This document shows, in pieces, positions 5,601 to 6,455 of a stretch of DNA of 6,455 nt. Below the pieces are notes generated by a model. The model was not told where the DNA came from. It ran no database searches and worked only from the letters and a program-made list of their open reading frames with translations. The position numbers were made by a program, and so were the translations under genes. This DNA is from Candidatus Omnitrophota bacterium (GTDB taxonomy: Bacteria > Omnitrophota > Omnitrophia > Omnitrophales > Danuiimicrobiaceae), in NCBI GenBank assembly GCA_016206945.1, contig JACQQP010000173.1, positions 1 through 6,455 on the forward strand, written 5' to 3'. Every line of letters starts with the position of its first letter. The first letter of the stretch is position 1.

Positions 5601-5857
5601 TAAAATCGCCCTGAATTTTTCTTAAGTCAGCGCCATTCGTGATTGTCACCTTTGCCTTTGCCTTTCAGATATTATTAAATTAACGGCCGATGTGCATAAA
5701 TTTAAACATTCGAATCACCTAAAAAAGATCTGCATGTTTAGATATTTAGACGCTATCAGCCTATTTTTTAGACTTACCTAGAAAAAATATTTCGTCATAA
5801 CTTTTTTAAAGGACTGAAGTTACAGCGAACCAAATACTACCACAACCCATTATCTGC
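5601..5857. other. AT-rich non-coding divergent region
   Basis: No credible gene. It separates the divergent glycosyltransferase and pilin genes and should hold promoters for both. Besides the repeat copy at 5639 it has three TTTAGA boxes (5737-5742, 5745-5750, 5767-5772) and several A/T runs. I could not pick a convincing promoter for the - strand gene. Confidence 0.5.
5639..5665 (-). repeat. diverged copy of the AAAGGTGAC palindrome with a short tandem
   Basis: On the - strand AAAGGTGACAATCAC (5653-5639) is the repeat core with one mismatch in the right arm. It is preceded by AAAGGC-type tandem units (5665-5654 on the - strand). Confidence 0.4.
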
Positions 5858-5885
5858 TTGCATTTAAAATTTCAGGGTGTATATT
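5858..5885 (+). promoter_or_regulatory. sigma70-type promoter for the Flp pilin gene
   Basis: TTGCAT (5858-5863), 16-base spacer, TATATT (5880-5885) preceded by TG. Expected transcript start near 5892, leaving a leader of about 54 bases. Same -35 and spacer as the promoter at 2385. Confidence 0.5.
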
Positions 5886-5945
5886 TGGGTACCCCGCGCC
5901 CAATTGGAAGGCCGCGAATCATTTAAACAAATGGAGGATGTATCA

Positions 5946-6149
5946 ATGAAAAACTTAATCGCAAAATTAAAATGCCGCAAAGGCCAAGGCGCTATTGAAT
6001 ACACGCTGATTACCCTTGCAGTGGTTCTTATCTTGGTAGCCGTCCTTTTTGTTACCGGGGCAGCCAACCCACTGGAAACAGCAATCAAAGATACATTCAC
6101 AAAGATTTCGACTGCGGTTACTGGTGCTGGCGGTACCACCACCCCATAA
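5946..6149 (+). CDS. flp: Flp family type IVb pilin
   Basis: A 67-residue prepilin. A short basic leader (1-13, Lys-rich, ending in Gly13) is followed by QGAIEYTLITLAVVLILVAVLFV (14-36, shown in the family as the processed N-terminus and single hydrophobic helix). Cleavage after Gly13 puts Glu at +5 and Tyr at +6, the hallmark of Flp pilins, which are processed by a TadV/CpaA-type prepilin peptidase and assembled by the Tad machinery into thin adhesive pili. The C-terminus is short and ends in Gly/Thr/Pro. The ATG at 5946 is preceded by a strong GGAGG (5933-5937) at 8 bases; an in-frame upstream ATG at 5931 overlaps that ribosome site and is rejected. Its own promoter, a strong ribosome site and an immediate hairpin downstream fit a highly expressed structural subunit at the head of a pilus locus. 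Confidence 0.92.
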   Translation: MKNLIAKLKCRKGQGAIEYTLITLAVVLILVAVLFVTGAANPLETAIKDTFTKISTAVTGAGGTTTP

Positions 6150-6170
6150 CAATTGCCGGTACTCCGGAAG

Positions 6171-6220
6171 TTCTGAACGGTTGTTGAAAGAAAACAGCTG
6201 TTTCAGAATGGTTTTATTTT
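6171..6220 (+). terminator. strong terminator/attenuator after the pilin gene
   Basis: 6171-6185 pairs with 6193-6208: 15 base pairs (two G-U) with one bulged T, 7-base loop GAAAGAA, followed by GGTTTTATTTT. It starts 21 bases after the pilin stop. It would end most transcripts, or protect the pilin mRNA 3' end, while letting some read-through into the next gene. Confidence 0.7.
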
Positions 6221-6255
6221 AACATCGTAAATTTGAGTGAAGGAAGATACTACCT

Positions 6256-6455
6256 ATGTCTCAAAGACCTCCTTCAAAAGCGCTCTTGATTTTGTCGGAT
6301 GAAGAAGCATTCCGAACCGAGGTCACGCTCCGATTTAATGAGTTCGCCGCGACGAGCCACCGGTTCCTCTCCTGCCCCCTAAGCGACGTATTCGAGTATT
6401 CGGAACTCGATCAGCCTTCAGCCGTCCTGATTGATCTGACGAACTACGAACCCCA
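6256..6455 (+). CDS. receiver-like protein, N-terminal part; probable TadZ/CpaE-like pilus protein (cut by window end)
   Basis: The first 66 codons of a gene that runs off the window. The visible part reads as the first half of a CheY-like receiver domain: strand KALLILS (8-14) followed by acidic Asp15-Glu16-Glu17, a helix with FRTEVTLRFNEF (19-30), then strand SAVLIDL (55-61) with Asp60, 45 residues after Asp15, where the phospho-accepting Asp sits in receivers. In Tad loci the TadZ/CpaE ATPase often begins with such a receiver or pseudo-receiver, and the position right after flp supports this. A stand-alone response regulator is the alternative; the missing C-terminus would decide. A ribosome site AAGGA lies 11 bases before the ATG. 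Expression probably depends on read-through of the hairpin at 6171-6220. Confidence 0.6.
   Translation, partial: MSQRPPSKALLILSDEEAFRTEVTLRFNEFAATSHRFLSCPLSDVFEYSELDQPSAVLIDLTNYEP

Noticed and set aside
5352..5603. 83-codon + strand frame across the glycosyltransferase start and the palindrome
   Set aside because: The C-terminus is a Gly/Arg run produced by the repeat; the rest is antisense to the first membrane helix.
5682..5711. Nine-codon - strand frame preceded by AGGTGA
   Set aside because: Too short and unsupported; AGGTGA occurs often here by repeat and AT-rich context.
5737..5773. Three TTTAGA boxes as an operator
   Set aside because: Irregular spacing (8 and 22 bases) in very AT-rich DNA; not strong enough to call a binding site.
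5864..6142. 92-codon - strand frame opposite flp
   Set aside because: Antisense shadow of the pilin gene, which has clear family motifs and signals.

Overview
The window looks like a chromosomal stretch from an uncultured Gram-negative bacterium. Supporting evidence: a PEP-CTERM surface protein (exosortase sorting), a lipoprotein with a clear lipobox, a secretin-domain protein, and the start of a Flp/Tad pilus locus. The Flp pilin style, the PEP-CTERM gene and the abundance of short palindromes recall PVC-type lineages such as Omnitrophota. That assignment is an inference; nothing in the window fixes the taxonomy. There is no tRNA, rRNA, CRISPR array or insertion sequence.

Layout. (1) 28-1278, + strand: a PEP-CTERM protein, then a very short secretin-like protein, separated by a three-segment inverted-repeat region that reads as a terminator with an alternative hairpin. 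(2) 1288-2166, - strand: metF (methylenetetrahydrofolate reductase), convergent with the secretin gene. Its 5' leader (about 2165-2333) can be drawn by hand as two mutually exclusive folds, one of which buries the Shine-Dalgarno sequence and part of the start codon in a 14-bp stem closing a four-way junction. This is the best candidate in the window for an undescribed regulatory element. (3) 2448-3065, + strand: a DUF5329-like lipoprotein with its own sigma70-type promoter. (4) 5461-3084, - strand: a tight three-gene unit of a GT39-like membrane glycosyltransferase, a small TPR protein and RlmH (23S rRNA methyltransferase). (5) 5462-5945: a non-coding divergent region with palindromic repeats and the pilin promoter. 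(6) 5946-6455, + strand: a Flp pilin followed by a strong terminator-like hairpin, then the N-terminus of a receiver-like protein cut by the window end, probably the TadZ/CpaE-like component of the same pilus locus.

The genes fall into cell-surface functions (PEP-CTERM protein, secretin-like protein, lipoprotein, glycosyltransferase, pilus) and two housekeeping genes (metF, rlmH). A dispersed 8-mer, AAAGGTGA, often extended to the palindrome AAAGGTGACTGTCACC, occurs seven times counting both strands, mostly at gene ends and starts. In places it has been absorbed into coding sequence and encodes Val-Thr-Val-Thr-Phe-like peptides. No folding, homology or repeat search was run; structures, families and motif counts were read by eye.
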